Of a stretch of DNA of 64,000 bases, positions 50,685-58,854 are shown in pieces (the stretch's first letter is position 1; every line of letters begins with the position of its first letter). Under the pieces are notes generated by a model that was given only the letters and a program-made list of their open reading frames with translations, was not told where the DNA came from and made no database searches. Origin of the DNA: JAPWJZ01 sp965279315 (lineage in GTDB: Bacteria; Pseudomonadota; Alphaproteobacteria; Micavibrionales; UBA2020); NCBI GenBank assembly GCA_965279315.1, contig OZ257145.1:2232001-2296000 (forward strand), given 5' to 3'. The translations under genes and the position numbers were made by a program.

Positions 50685-53288
50685 CTAACTTAAACTCTTG
50701 GATGCAATCTCATAGACATCGTTGGAGATGTCCTTCTCCGACAGGATACGCTTTAATTCATTCTCCATCAAGGACTTGCGTGCGGCGTCATAGCGTTTCC
50801 AGTTACGCAGGGGATTCAGCAGCCGCGCCGCCGTTGACGGGTTTATCGCATTTACCTTGATCACCGTATCGGCCAACAGCCTGTAACCCGCGCCATCCTT
50901 GCGGTGGAACCAGCGTTGGTTGTTCATGGCAAACGCACCGACAAGGGAGCGGAGGCGGTTCGGGTTCTTGTATGTAAAATCGGGATGCGTTGTCAGCTTG
51001 CCCACGGATTCCACGATATCCTGCCGGTCGCCAATCGCCTGCAGGCTGAACCATTTGTCGAGCACCAGCGGGTCGGCCTTCCATTCGGAATAGAATTCCT
51101 CGAACGCATCCTTCGCCTCGGCCGAATGCGTGTCGGTCAGGATGGCGAGCGCGCCAACCTTGTCCGTCATGTTCGTCGCGTCCTTGAACTGTAGCGCGGC
51201 CAGCTTCACGCCTTCCGCCTCGTTCGCTTCGTGGAGATAACGCAGCGCAACCGATTTCAACCGGCGCTTGCCCACGGCGGCGGGCGCGGGGCTGTAGGGG
51301 CCGTTATCGACGTTGACCAGATACAGCTGCTTCAGCGTGCCTTCAAACGTGCGGCCGACTTCGCCCAGGATAAACTGGCGCGCGTCGTACAGGCCGTCCA
51401 CATCGACAACATCCATCAATTGCGCAAGGTATGTTTCCGACGGCAACGCCAGCGCCTTTGCCAGCAGGGCCTTATCCGCCTTGGTATCGGCAATCAGCTT
51501 GCCAAACGCCGTGATGCAATCGGCAGGCAGTTCTTTTTTCTTGCCGGCTGCAAAGCCGAGGATCATGCGTTGCAGATATGTCTGCCCCGCATCCCAGCGG
51601 TTGAAACCGTCGGTGTCATTCGCCATCAGGAACAGCAGGTCGCTTTCCGTGAGGTCGGAATAAAGTTTTACGGGCGCGGAAAAACCGCGCAGCAATGACG
51701 GCACGGGTTTTTCGGCGATGCCTTCAAACACGAAATCCTGAGTTTTTTCGCGCAGTTCCAGCATCCGTGTTCCTTCGGGCAGCAGGTCTGCGCCGTTCTT
51801 GCCCAGCAACCCCACCGCAATCGGCATATGCATCGGCGATTTGCCGGACTGGTTGGGGGTGGCGGGCGTGTGCTGCTCCAGATTCAGCGTGAAGCGTTTC
51901 GTCAGCGCGTCGTATTCCGACTTCACCTTGATCTCGGGCGTGCCGGCCTGCATGTACCAGAGCTTGAATTGCGTCAGGTCGACGCCCGAAGCATCTTCCA
52001 TGCATTTCACGAAATCGTCGCAGGTGACGGCCTGCCCGTCATGGCGCGCGAAATACAGGTCGGTACCCTTGCGGTATTTTTCGGGACCCAGCAGAGAATG
52101 GATCATGCGGATCACTTCGGCGCCTTTTTCGTACACTGTTGCGGTGTAGAAATTGTTGATCTCGATGTAATTGTCGGGGCGGATGGGGTGCGCCATCGGG
52201 CTCGCGTCTTCGGGGAACTGGGCGTTGCGCAGCTGTTCCACGTCGTCGATGCGCTGCACCGCTTCCGAATTCATGTCGGAAGAGAAGCACTGGTCGCGGA
52301 AAACTGTCAGGCCTTCCTTCAGGCTCAGTTGGAACCAGTCGCGGCAGGTGATGCGGTTGCCCGTCCAGTTGTGGAAATATTCATGCGCCACGACGCCTTC
52401 GATGGCAAGGTAGTCGCCATCGGTCGCCGTTTCCGGCACGGCCAGCACGAGTTTGGAATTGAAGATATTCAGGCTCTTGTTTTCCATCGCGCCGAAATTG
52501 AAATCGTTCACCGCGACGATGTTGAAAATATCTAGATCGTATTCACGGCCGTATTTTTCCTCGTCCCACTTCATCGAATTTTTCAGCGCCAGCATCGCAT
52601 GGTCGCATTTCTTCTCGTTGCCATGGTTGACGTAGATGTACAGGTCAACCTTTTTGCCGTTCATGGTCGTGAAAGTGTCGTGGATATGCGCAAGATTGCC
52701 GGCAACCAGCGCGAACAGGTAGCAGGGTTTTTTATGGGGGTCATCCCAGGTCGAGAAATGGCGGCCATCAGGCAACTCGCCCTTTTCGATGCAATTCCCG
52801 TTCGACAGCAGGATGGGGCAGGTGTCTTTATCGGCCTGCACGCGCGTCGTGAACTTCGTCATCACGTCGGAACGGTCGAGGTAATAGGTGATCTTGCGGA
52901 AACCCTCCGGCTCGCACTGCGTGCAGTAATTGCCGCTGGAGCTGTAGAGGCCTTCAAGCGCAGTGTTTTTTTCAGGATAAATTTCGGTCACGATATCGAG
53001 CGTGAAGCTGTCGGGCACATCGCTGATGGTCAGCGTGCTGTCGTCTTTCGTATAGCGGTTGCCGGACAGCGCCTCGTTATTCAGTTTCACCGAATGCAGC
53101 ACCAGTTCCTGACCGTCGAGGACAAGGTCTTTGGCGGCGCTGTTCGTGCGGCGGTAAATCGTTTTCGCCGTCACCAGCGTCTTGCCGGGATGGATGTCGA
53201 ACAGCAGGTGCACATGGTCGATTTCAAAATCGGGCTTTTTGTAGTCTTTTAGCAGTTTCGTCTGCGGTGCGTTTTCGGTGCGTGCCAT
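50685..53288 (-). CDS. pepN: Aminopeptidase N
   Basis: M1-family zinc aminopeptidase of 867 residues, cytoplasmic or periplasm-facing without a signal peptide. The exopeptidase motif GAMEN (FGAMENKSLN) is near residue 258 and the zinc site HEYFHNWTGNR near 290, with the downstream Glu in LSLKEGLTVFRD. The C-terminal half is the helical domain. I set the start at 53288, where AAGGAA is well spaced; a TTG at 53306 is in frame but has no ribosome-binding site. The VOC gene ends 4 bp upstream. Confidence 0.95.
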   Translation of the reverse strand: MARTENAPQTKLLKDYKKPDFEIDHVHLLFDIHPGKTLVTAKTIYRRTNSAAKDLVLDGQELVLHSVKLNNEALSGNRYTKDDSTLTISDVPDSFTLDIVTEIYPEKNTALEGLYSSSGNYCTQCEPEGFRKITYYLDRSDVMTKFTTRVQADKDTCPILLSNGNCIEKGELPDGRHFSTWDDPHKKPCYLFALVAGNLAHIHDTFTTMNGKKVDLYIYVNHGNEKKCDHAMLALKNSMKWDEEKYGREYDLDIFNIVAVNDFNFGAMENKSLNIFNSKLVLAVPETATDGDYLAIEGVVAHEYFHNWTGNRITCRDWFQLSLKEGLTVFRDQCFSSDMNSEAVQRIDDVEQLRNAQFPEDASPMAHPIRPDNYIEINNFYTATVYEKGAEVIRMIHSLLGPEKYRKGTDLYFARHDGQAVTCDDFVKCMEDASGVDLTQFKLWYMQAGTPEIKVKSEYDALTKRFTLNLEQHTPATPNQSGKSPMHMPIAVGLLGKNGADLLPEGTRMLELREKTQDFVFEGIAEKPVPSLLRGFSAPVKLYSDLTESDLLFLMANDTDGFNRWDAGQTYLQRMILGFAAGKKKELPADCITAFGKLIADTKADKALLAKALALPSETYLAQLMDVVDVDGLYDARQFILGEVGRTFEGTLKQLYLVNVDNGPYSPAPAAVGKRRLKSVALRYLHEANEAEGVKLAALQFKDATNMTDKVGALAILTDTHSAEAKDAFEEFYSEWKADPLVLDKWFSLQAIGDRQDIVESVGKLTTHPDFTYKNPNRLRSLVGAFAMNNQRWFHRKDGAGYRLLADTVIKVNAINPSTAARLLNPLRNWKRYDAARKSLMENELKRILSEKDISNDVYEIASKSLS

Positions 53289-53292
53289 TGTC

Positions 53293-53709
53293 TTAGTTCC
53301 TTTCAAGCAATTCGATTATTCCAAATCCCATGACCTTGTAAAACGACACATGCCGCCCGCCGAACAGCACGGCGGGCTTGCGCTCCGCCAGCGTCATGAC
53401 GCGCAATCCGGCCTTTTCGATATCGGCCAGCGTGGCGGCAAGGTCGGGCGTTTCGTAACAGGTATGGTAGATAAGTTCGTTGTATTTCGCGATCCAGCTG
53501 TCGATGGGGCTTTTGCCCTCCGGCCCCGGCTGCACGATCTCGACCGTCGGCTGGGTGGAGGACAGGCACAGGCGCACGAAAACATTTTGCGCGGGGTCGA
53601 AAATCTTGTCCTGCGCCGTATAGCCGAGCGCGCCCAGCATGGCGAGCGCCGGCGCGTCATCCTTCACCGCCAAACCCAGATGGTGGAATGTGAGCGCGGA
53701 GAGCGTCAT
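53293..53709 (-). CDS. VOC (glyoxalase-fold) family protein
   Basis: This 138-residue protein resembles the glyoxalase/bleomycin/epimerase fold: FHHLGLAVKD at the start, VEIVQPG near 55 and HTCYETPDL near 82, then FYKVMGFGIIELLER at the end. Metal ligand positions (H10, E57, H82 and E135 by eye) are present, so it may be a metalloenzyme such as a methylmalonyl-CoA-epimerase-like isomerase. It overlaps the methyltransferase gene upstream by four bases and belongs to the FkbH/ACP run. Confidence 0.8.
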   Translation of the reverse strand: MTLSALTFHHLGLAVKDDAPALAMLGALGYTAQDKIFDPAQNVFVRLCLSSTQPTVEIVQPGPEGKSPIDSWIAKYNELIYHTCYETPDLAATLADIEKAGLRVMTLAERKPAVLFGGRHVSFYKVMGFGIIELLERN

Positions 53710-54638
53710 TTCTTCTCCAGCACATAGGCGACGTTGATGGGGAGCAGTTGCGCAAGGCTCTCGGCTTCGGTTTTTCCTTCATAAGGGCGGATCAGTTGTG
53801 ATTTGATTTTGAGGCCGCAGGCATCGAACATTTTCACCAGCTCGTCCGGCGTCTTGAAAAGGTAGATATGGTCGACGGCGGGGGCGTTGATGCAGGTGGT
53901 GACGAAAATATGCGCGTCATCGTTCGCAAGGCGCGCGATCTGCCTCAGGAACAATTCGGGCTGTTCCACATGTTCCAGCACTTCGCCCATCACGACAGCG
54001 TCGAAACCCTTTTCGGGCAGGTCGGTTTTCAGGAAATCCATGCAGACGAGGTCGAACGATTTCTTGTCCGCGCCGAAATGTTCTATCAAAGAGCGCGTCA
54101 TGGCGATGCTGGTTTCGCTGATGTCGACGCCGGTGAAGGTATCGAATTTTGACTGCTCCATCGCGGTCATGAAGAAATAACCATGCCCGGGGCCGATTTC
54201 AAGATATTTGCCTGTCTTGTTAGTGGGCAGCGTTTCGCGGAAAAACCGGAACAGGTCGAGATGGTTCGGCCACAGGTATGACGTGATCGCAAGGCCGTAC
54301 ATGTAGAACGACATGTATTCTTCGTTGAAATACACGCTGTCGCCGACTTCCGCAAAAGTGGAGTAGCGGTATTTTTTATGCTTCTGGAAGTAAATCTGTT
54401 CGCGCAGGGTGTCGCCGACAATGGTGAGGTAACATTCGGCAAGATAACCGACGCTCAACCCTTTCTGCTTGCAGAAATCGATATAGTCATCCAGATGCGC
54501 AAGCTCAGGCGCGGTCACGTTCGCCAGCGCGCGGGTGACGAAGTTGCGGTGCATCGGATTGTCTTCGACCACCTTGTCGATCAGCGCGGCGACATTTGCG
54601 GGCAGCGCGGGCTTGGGCGCGGCGGGTTGGACGTTCAT
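53706..54638 (-). CDS. Class I SAM-dependent methyltransferase
   Basis: This 310-residue protein has motif I YLEIGPGHGYFFMTAM near residue 145, FTGVDISETSI (motif II) and FDAVVMGEVLEHVEQPELFL (motif IV) near 215. An N-terminal helical extension of about 130 residues precedes the methyltransferase. The gene overlaps its FkbH-like upstream neighbour and the VOC gene by four bases each, which suggests it modifies the product of that pair. The substrate is unknown. Confidence 0.85.
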   Translation of the reverse strand: MNVQPAAPKPALPANVAALIDKVVEDNPMHRNFVTRALANVTAPELAHLDDYIDFCKQKGLSVGYLAECYLTIVGDTLREQIYFQKHKKYRYSTFAEVGDSVYFNEEYMSFYMYGLAITSYLWPNHLDLFRFFRETLPTNKTGKYLEIGPGHGYFFMTAMEQSKFDTFTGVDISETSIAMTRSLIEHFGADKKSFDLVCMDFLKTDLPEKGFDAVVMGEVLEHVEQPELFLRQIARLANDDAHIFVTTCINAPAVDHIYLFKTPDELVKMFDACGLKIKSQLIRPYEGKTEAESLAQLLPINVAYVLEKK

Positions 54639-56398
54639 GGTTGACCCTCTTTATTTTTATTCATTATAGGCGATTCCGGCAGGCGCAAGGAAGCGTCGAT
54701 ATGCGCGGGTATTTTTGGCGCGTCGGCGGTTTTCAGCAGCCATGCGTCGCCGTCGCTTGCGAATTTGAAGCGCGGATAAAGGTCTTTCACCATCCCGTTC
54801 TTGGCAGTCGGGAGATATTTTCCGCGCAAGGCTGTGCAGCCAACCGCAACGGCGGCTGCAGCGAGTTGTGCGATAAACGTTTCTTCCGCGCCGCGTCCCA
54901 GCACGCGGCAGCTCATCAGCAAGGTGTCGATTTCTGCGGTTACGCCTTTCTTCGTCAGGATGGCGACGCCCACCAAACCGTAATCGCCGTATTTATCGGC
55001 AATGTTCATGCCCAGGACAATGTTGCCCGGGGATGCGGCCAGTTTTTCGATGTCATCCTGCGTGCTGCGGATGGTGGTCAGGTTGAACTGGTTCGTCTTG
55101 TTGACCAGCTGCGTGATGCGGGCGAGGTGCTGTTTTTCGGCGGCAAAAACATCGATCTTCAGTTGTAGCGATTTGCGGAAATCTTCCTCGCTCATCGTTT
55201 CCTGTACGGCATTGCGCTGCTGGTCGGCGGCCATCATATCGGTGCGCTTGCGGTCTTCGTCGGTTATTTGCAGCGTGTCGAACAAATCTGTATTCGCCAG
55301 CAGTGTGGGCAAGTCTGCCAGTTCTTCCGGCACAAGCAGGCAGGTGACAGCGGGCAGGCGTTCCTGCACTTCACCGATTTCCTTGGCATTGTCATCCACG
55401 AACACAATTGCATCGAGGCCGATATTCAGTTTCGTTGCGATACGCTTGATGCTGTCGACTTTTGATTCCCAGTTTATTTCGAACGCAACGATGTCCTTGC
55501 GCGAAAGAACCATCGCGTCATGCTTGTCCAAAACCTCGTATGCGTCATCGGGATTGTTTTTGGACGCAACCGCCAGCATCACGCCCTTGGATTTCAGGTG
55601 CATCAGGTAACGCTGGAAATCGCGGAAGGCACGGCCGGGAAATTCATCGCCCAGCGCGATTCCGCCCAGGCCATCCTCGCCGATCACGCCGCCCCAAAGG
55701 GTATTATCGAGATCCAGCACGACGCATTTTTTCGGGCCGGCTTTTTCGGCGGCGATCATGCGGCCGGTTTGTGCGCCGATGGCCTGCCAGAATATTTCGG
55801 TATAGGGCTGGCGGTAAAGCTGCCATTTGCGCGCATCATGGGCATGGCGCGCGCCATGTTCGATCAGCAGCGCTTGCAGATCCAGCACACGCAGGCGGTC
55901 GATCTTCGCCGTTTCCTGCGCCCATGTTTGCGCGACGGCTGTGTAAACCTGCATCGCGGGCGATGCCAGTTCCAGTGCGCTGAAACCGGGCAGGGACGGG
56001 AAGGGCGGCGCGGACACGATCAGCGTGCCGGAAAAATTGCGGCGCAGCTGCGCGACGGCTGCGGCGAAATGACGGATATCATCCAGCAGCCCGGGCAGGG
56101 CTTCGGCGGCGTCCAGCGTCGCGGCCAGTTTCGTGGCGAACATATCCTCGATCCGCCACAGCATCACGATCACATCGGCATCACCGACCGCATGTTTGTG
56201 GTTGATGCATAGCTGCTGCAACTGGCCGAAAGGCGCGACCGAAAATGCGGGCTTCAGGTTTTTGCCGAGCAGGTGCGCGCCCAGAAAAGGTTCAAGCGGC
56301 TCCAGCGTGAAGGAAGCGGCGAGGCCGACGGTGATATCCGCTGCGCCCGCCTGTTTCTGGTGTTGCCGCCATGCCGTTTTGGGGTCGGGTGCGGTCAT
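54635..56398 (-). CDS. FkbH-like HAD-family protein (HAD-IIIC)
   Basis: This 587-residue protein contains the FkbH core: CVVLDLDNTLWGGVIGEDG near residue 228 is the HAD motif I, followed by LAVASKNNPDDA and FVDDNAKEIGEVQE. FkbH-type enzymes load a glyceryl group from 1,3-bisphosphoglycerate onto an acyl carrier protein. The N-terminal 220 residues look like an SGNH-like or helper domain, and the C-terminal 150 resemble a GNAT-type acyltransferase. An ACP gene lies directly upstream. I set the start at 56398; an upstream extension lies in the ACP gene. Confidence 0.88.
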   Translation of the reverse strand: MTAPDPKTAWRQHQKQAGAADITVGLAASFTLEPLEPFLGAHLLGKNLKPAFSVAPFGQLQQLCINHKHAVGDADVIVMLWRIEDMFATKLAATLDAAEALPGLLDDIRHFAAAVAQLRRNFSGTLIVSAPPFPSLPGFSALELASPAMQVYTAVAQTWAQETAKIDRLRVLDLQALLIEHGARHAHDARKWQLYRQPYTEIFWQAIGAQTGRMIAAEKAGPKKCVVLDLDNTLWGGVIGEDGLGGIALGDEFPGRAFRDFQRYLMHLKSKGVMLAVASKNNPDDAYEVLDKHDAMVLSRKDIVAFEINWESKVDSIKRIATKLNIGLDAIVFVDDNAKEIGEVQERLPAVTCLLVPEELADLPTLLANTDLFDTLQITDEDRKRTDMMAADQQRNAVQETMSEEDFRKSLQLKIDVFAAEKQHLARITQLVNKTNQFNLTTIRSTQDDIEKLAASPGNIVLGMNIADKYGDYGLVGVAILTKKGVTAEIDTLLMSCRVLGRGAEETFIAQLAAAAVAVGCTALRGKYLPTAKNGMVKDLYPRFKFASDGDAWLLKTADAPKIPAHIDASLRLPESPIMNKNKEGQP

Positions 56399-56405
56399 CC
56401 TGCGG

Positions 56406-56639
56406 TCAAACCTTGACGTTCTTGTCCTGCAGCGTTTTCCGCGCAAGGCCGATCGACGACATTTTCATGATTTCCTTGGTCGAGAGCTGGATCTTGAACT
56501 TGTCCTCGATCGCCGCGACGAGGTGCATGGCGGCGAGGCTGTCCCACTGGCGGACTGAATCGGGGGAGCTGTTGTCGTTCAGCGCGGTCGGTTCGACCTG
56601 CAGCACATCGGCAAACAATTCGATCAACGCATCGGCCAT
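56406..56639 (-). CDS. Acyl carrier protein
   Basis: This 77-residue carrier has the phosphopantetheine site at Ser34 in VRQWDSLAAMHLV (here WDSL rather than the fatty-acid ACP DSL-D type). Helices before and after match ACP folds. AGGGG lies eight bases before the ATG at 56639; an in-frame ATG at 56669 lacks spacing. It is a specialised rather than fatty-acid synthase ACP. Being 7 bp upstream of the FkbH-like gene, it is probably that enzyme's partner. Confidence 0.9.
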   Translation of the reverse strand: MADALIELFADVLQVEPTALNDNSSPDSVRQWDSLAAMHLVAAIEDKFKIQLSTKEIMKMSSIGLARKTLQDKNVKV

Positions 56640-56801
56640 CAAAACACCCCTGAACCCATTAAAATTCAATGCCTTGTGATTTTAACAAAGCAGCTTTTTG
56701 AAAGATAGGCGATTTTTCGGCGGCGGGAAGGGGCGGTTGCCATAGTCGGATAATAAGTGTTTGAAGGGGTTTTATAAAATGCGATATACGCAATTATATC
56801 T

Positions 56802-56829
56802 TGACTATTATCGTATTCTGTGAAATGAT
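56802..56829 (+). promoter_or_regulatory. possible promoter before the orphan signal-peptide start
   Basis: TTGACT (56802-56807), 16-bp spacer and AATGAT (56824-56829). The 214-bp stretch 56640-56853 also contains TGCGATATACGCA (56781-56793), a small palindrome with TGCG/CGCA arms. No other gene was seen there. Confidence 0.4.
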
Positions 56830-56853
56830 GATAGTGATGGAAGGAGGCAAGGA

Positions 56854-56949
56854 ATGGACCGGAAAAAGATAAGAAACCAGATCCTCGCCGTTTTCATCTT
56901 CCTGCTGACAGTGTTCGGAAATATCCCGCAGGCGCTTGCGGCAGGGCGG
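56854..56949 (+). pseudogene. Orphan signal-peptide coding start, running into obgE antisense
   Basis: An ATG at 56854 has an ideal AAGGAGG seven bases upstream. The first 30 residues read MDRKKIRNQILAVFIFLLTV followed by FGNIPQALA, a clean signal peptide with an A-x-A cleavage site. Right after the signal, at 56950, the sequence becomes the 3' end of obgE in antisense. The plus-strand frame stays open to 58293 only because it mirrors GC-rich obgE. I interpret it as the surviving start of a lost exported-protein gene; a genuine small secreted product cannot be excluded. Confidence 0.4.
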
Positions 56950-57996
56950 TCACTCGTCGTCGTAAACCACGTCCTGGATGACGGGCAGCGCGGCTTTGCG
57001 GTCGGCGCGGGCTTTTTCGATGTGTTTGTACATTTCGGCCAGAACCGCGTCGGTGCCGTCTTTGGCAACGGCGGAAATGATGTGGACTTTCTTGCGGATG
57101 GCTTTGGACAGGATCTTTTGCTGGTCTTCGGCAAGTTCCGGGCCGAGGGCGTCAATCTTGTTCAGCGCGATGATTTCGGGCTTCTTGGCAAGGCCGTGGC
57201 CATAGGCCTTCAGCTCCGCGCGGATGGTTTTATACGCACCCACGATATCGTCCTGCGTCGCGTCGATCAGGTGGAGCAGGGCGCCCGTGCGCTCCACATG
57301 GCCGAGGAAGCGGGTGCCCAAACCGACACCCTCCGATGCGCCCTCGATCAGGCCGGGGATGTCCGCCAGCACGAATTCCTTGTCATGCGTGCGCACAACG
57401 CCGAGGTTCGGGGCGAGGGTGGTGAAGGGGTAATCGGCAATCTTGGGCTTGGCGCGCGTGGTGACCGACAGGAATGTCGATTTGCCGGCGTTCGGCAGGC
57501 CGACGATCCCGGCATCCGCGATCAGTTTCAGGCGCAGCCAGACGGCGCGTTCCTGGCCGGGCCAGCCGGGGGTGGATTTGCGGGGCGCGCGGTTGGTGGG
57601 AGATTTGTAATGGGCATTGCCGAAGCCGCCGTCGCCGCCCTTCAGGAACAGCACGCGCTGCCCGGGGGTGGTGAGGTCGAGCAGTTCGGTTTCCTTGTCT
57701 TCATCAAGGATGACGGTGCCGACGGGCACGCGGACGATGATGTCCTTGCCGCCCTTGCCGGAGCAGTTGTCGCCACCGCCATGCATGCCGGGCGCGGCGC
57801 GGAAGTGCTGGGTGTAACGGAAATCGATGAGGGTGTTCAGGTTGTCGAGGACTTCGAAATAGACATCGCCGCCACGGCCGCCATTGCCGCCGTCGGGCCC
57901 CCCCATATCGACGAATTTCTCGCGGCGGAAGGCGATGGCGCCGGGGCCGCCCTTGCCGCTTTCGAGGTAGATTTTCGCTTCGTCGAGGAATTTCAT
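56950..57996 (-). CDS. obgE: GTPase Obg
   Basis: Ribosome-associated GTPase controlling 50S assembly and stress response, 348 residues. The N-terminal glycine-rich Obg fold includes MGGPDGGNGGRGGDVYFEV and the GKGGKDIIVRVPVGTV block. The G domain follows with G1 GLPNAGKST near 165, G3 DIPG and G4 NKID. The C-terminus is short. The start is preceded by the terminator of rplU-rpmA, so obgE may have its own promoter. The antisense plus-strand frame is spurious. Confidence 0.97.
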   Translation of the reverse strand: MKFLDEAKIYLESGKGGPGAIAFRREKFVDMGGPDGGNGGRGGDVYFEVLDNLNTLIDFRYTQHFRAAPGMHGGGDNCSGKGGKDIIVRVPVGTVILDEDKETELLDLTTPGQRVLFLKGGDGGFGNAHYKSPTNRAPRKSTPGWPGQERAVWLRLKLIADAGIVGLPNAGKSTFLSVTTRAKPKIADYPFTTLAPNLGVVRTHDKEFVLADIPGLIEGASEGVGLGTRFLGHVERTGALLHLIDATQDDIVGAYKTIRAELKAYGHGLAKKPEIIALNKIDALGPELAEDQQKILSKAIRKKVHIISAVAKDGTDAVLAEMYKHIEKARADRKAALPVIQDVVYDDE

Positions 57997-58019
57997 TGGG
58001 TAAGATGCCTAAATAAAAA

Positions 58020-58041
58020 CCGGGGAATGGAAATTCCCCGG
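58020..58041 (-). terminator. terminator of rplU-rpmA
   Basis: A 9-bp stem, CCGGGGAAT (58020-58028) with ATTCCCCGG (58033-58041), and a 4-nt loop. On the minus strand it is followed by TTTTTATTT. It lies 27 bp after the rpmA stop. Confidence 0.75.
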
Positions 58042-58068
58042 CTTTTAAAAACCTTTACGGACGGAAAA

Positions 58069-58338
58069 TTATTCCGCCGACTCGTTCGCCGGAACGACCG
58101 AGATGTATTGACGGCCTTTCAGGCCGCCATGGAATTTCACAACGCCGTCGCGCTTTGCGAAGATCGTGTGATCTTTGCCGATGCCGACGAATTTGCCGGG
58201 ATGCCATTGCGTGCCGCGCTGGCGCACGATGATGCCGCCATTGTTGATTTCCTGGCCGCCATAGACTTTTACGCCCAGGCGCTGACCAGCTGAGTCGCGA
58301 CCGTTTCTGGATGAGCCGCCGGCTTTTTTATGTGCCAT
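58069..58338 (-). CDS. rpmA: 50S ribosomal protein L27
   Basis: Large-subunit protein near the peptidyl-transferase centre, 89 residues. MAHKKAGGSSRNGRDSAGQR and the GTQWHPGKFVGIGKDHTIFA block are diagnostic. The N-terminus is mature-like (no cleaved extension as in Firmicutes). It lies 27 bp after rplU and ahead of the terminator, in the conserved rplU-rpmA-obgE order. Confidence 0.98.
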   Translation of the reverse strand: MAHKKAGGSSRNGRDSAGQRLGVKVYGGQEINNGGIIVRQRGTQWHPGKFVGIGKDHTIFAKRDGVVKFHGGLKGRQYISVVPANESAE

Positions 58339-58365
58339 TTTATATTCTCCTAAAGACTAGATAGC

Positions 58366-58680
58366 TTAACCGGTGATGCCGGTGATTTTCAGAACCAGCA
58401 GGTTCTGGCGATGGCCGTTTTTGCGGCGGTAGTTCTGGCGACGCTTCTTTTTGAAGACGATGACTTTATCGTCGCGGATCTGTTCCAGAACTTCTGCCTG
58501 CACGCTCGCGCCCGAAATCATGGGGGAGCCGAACTTTGCCTTGCCATCGGCACTGCCGACCATCAGCACTTCGCTCAGGTTGAGTTTGTCGCCTTTTTTG
58601 GCGTCGAGCAGTTCGACTCGCAGGATATCATCCTTCTTCACGCGATACTGCTTACCACCGGTTTTAATGACTGCGTACAT
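58366..58680 (-). CDS. rplU: 50S ribosomal protein L21
   Basis: Large-subunit protein of 104 residues. The N-terminal MYAVIKTGGKQYRVKKDDILRVE and the C-terminal KKRRQNYRRKNGHRQ are typical L21. It is the first gene of the minus-strand rplU-rpmA unit, driven by a strong promoter at 58752-58779 with a leader of about 65 nt. Confidence 0.98.
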   Translation of the reverse strand: MYAVIKTGGKQYRVKKDDILRVELLDAKKGDKLNLSEVLMVGSADGKAKFGSPMISGASVQAEVLEQIRDDKVIVFKKKRRQNYRRKNGHRQNLLVLKITGITG

Positions 58681-58751
58681 AGCTATGACCGTTTCATTTC
58701 AAGTGTTTATCAGGAATCTTTACGGCGCGCCATAGGGCGTCCGAGATGGGC

Positions 58752-58779
58752 AATATACTCGACTGACCTGATATGTCAA
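58752..58779 (-). promoter_or_regulatory. sigma70-type promoter of rplU-rpmA
   Basis: Minus-strand TTGACA (58779-58774) and TATATT (58757-58752) with a 16-bp spacer; near-consensus, fitting a ribosomal-protein unit. Confidence 0.8.
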
Positions 58780-58825
58780 GAAATAATGGGGCGTATCCAC
58801 CATTTATCGCCGCTGTTTCATGATA

Positions 58826-58831
58826 TATAAT
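58826..58831 (+). promoter_or_regulatory. candidate -10 box of the sensor kinase gene
   Basis: TATAAT lies 23 bp before the ATG at 58855, with only a weak TTTATC at 58803-58808 in the -35 position. Confidence 0.35.
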
Positions 58832-58854
58832 GTCCGGCAGGGGATGAAAAGGGG

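Noticed and set aside
56854..58293. 479-residue plus-strand protein with signal peptide
   Set aside because: Only the first 30 residues are independent of obgE; the remainder is the antisense of a conserved GTPase. Reported as an orphan start instead.
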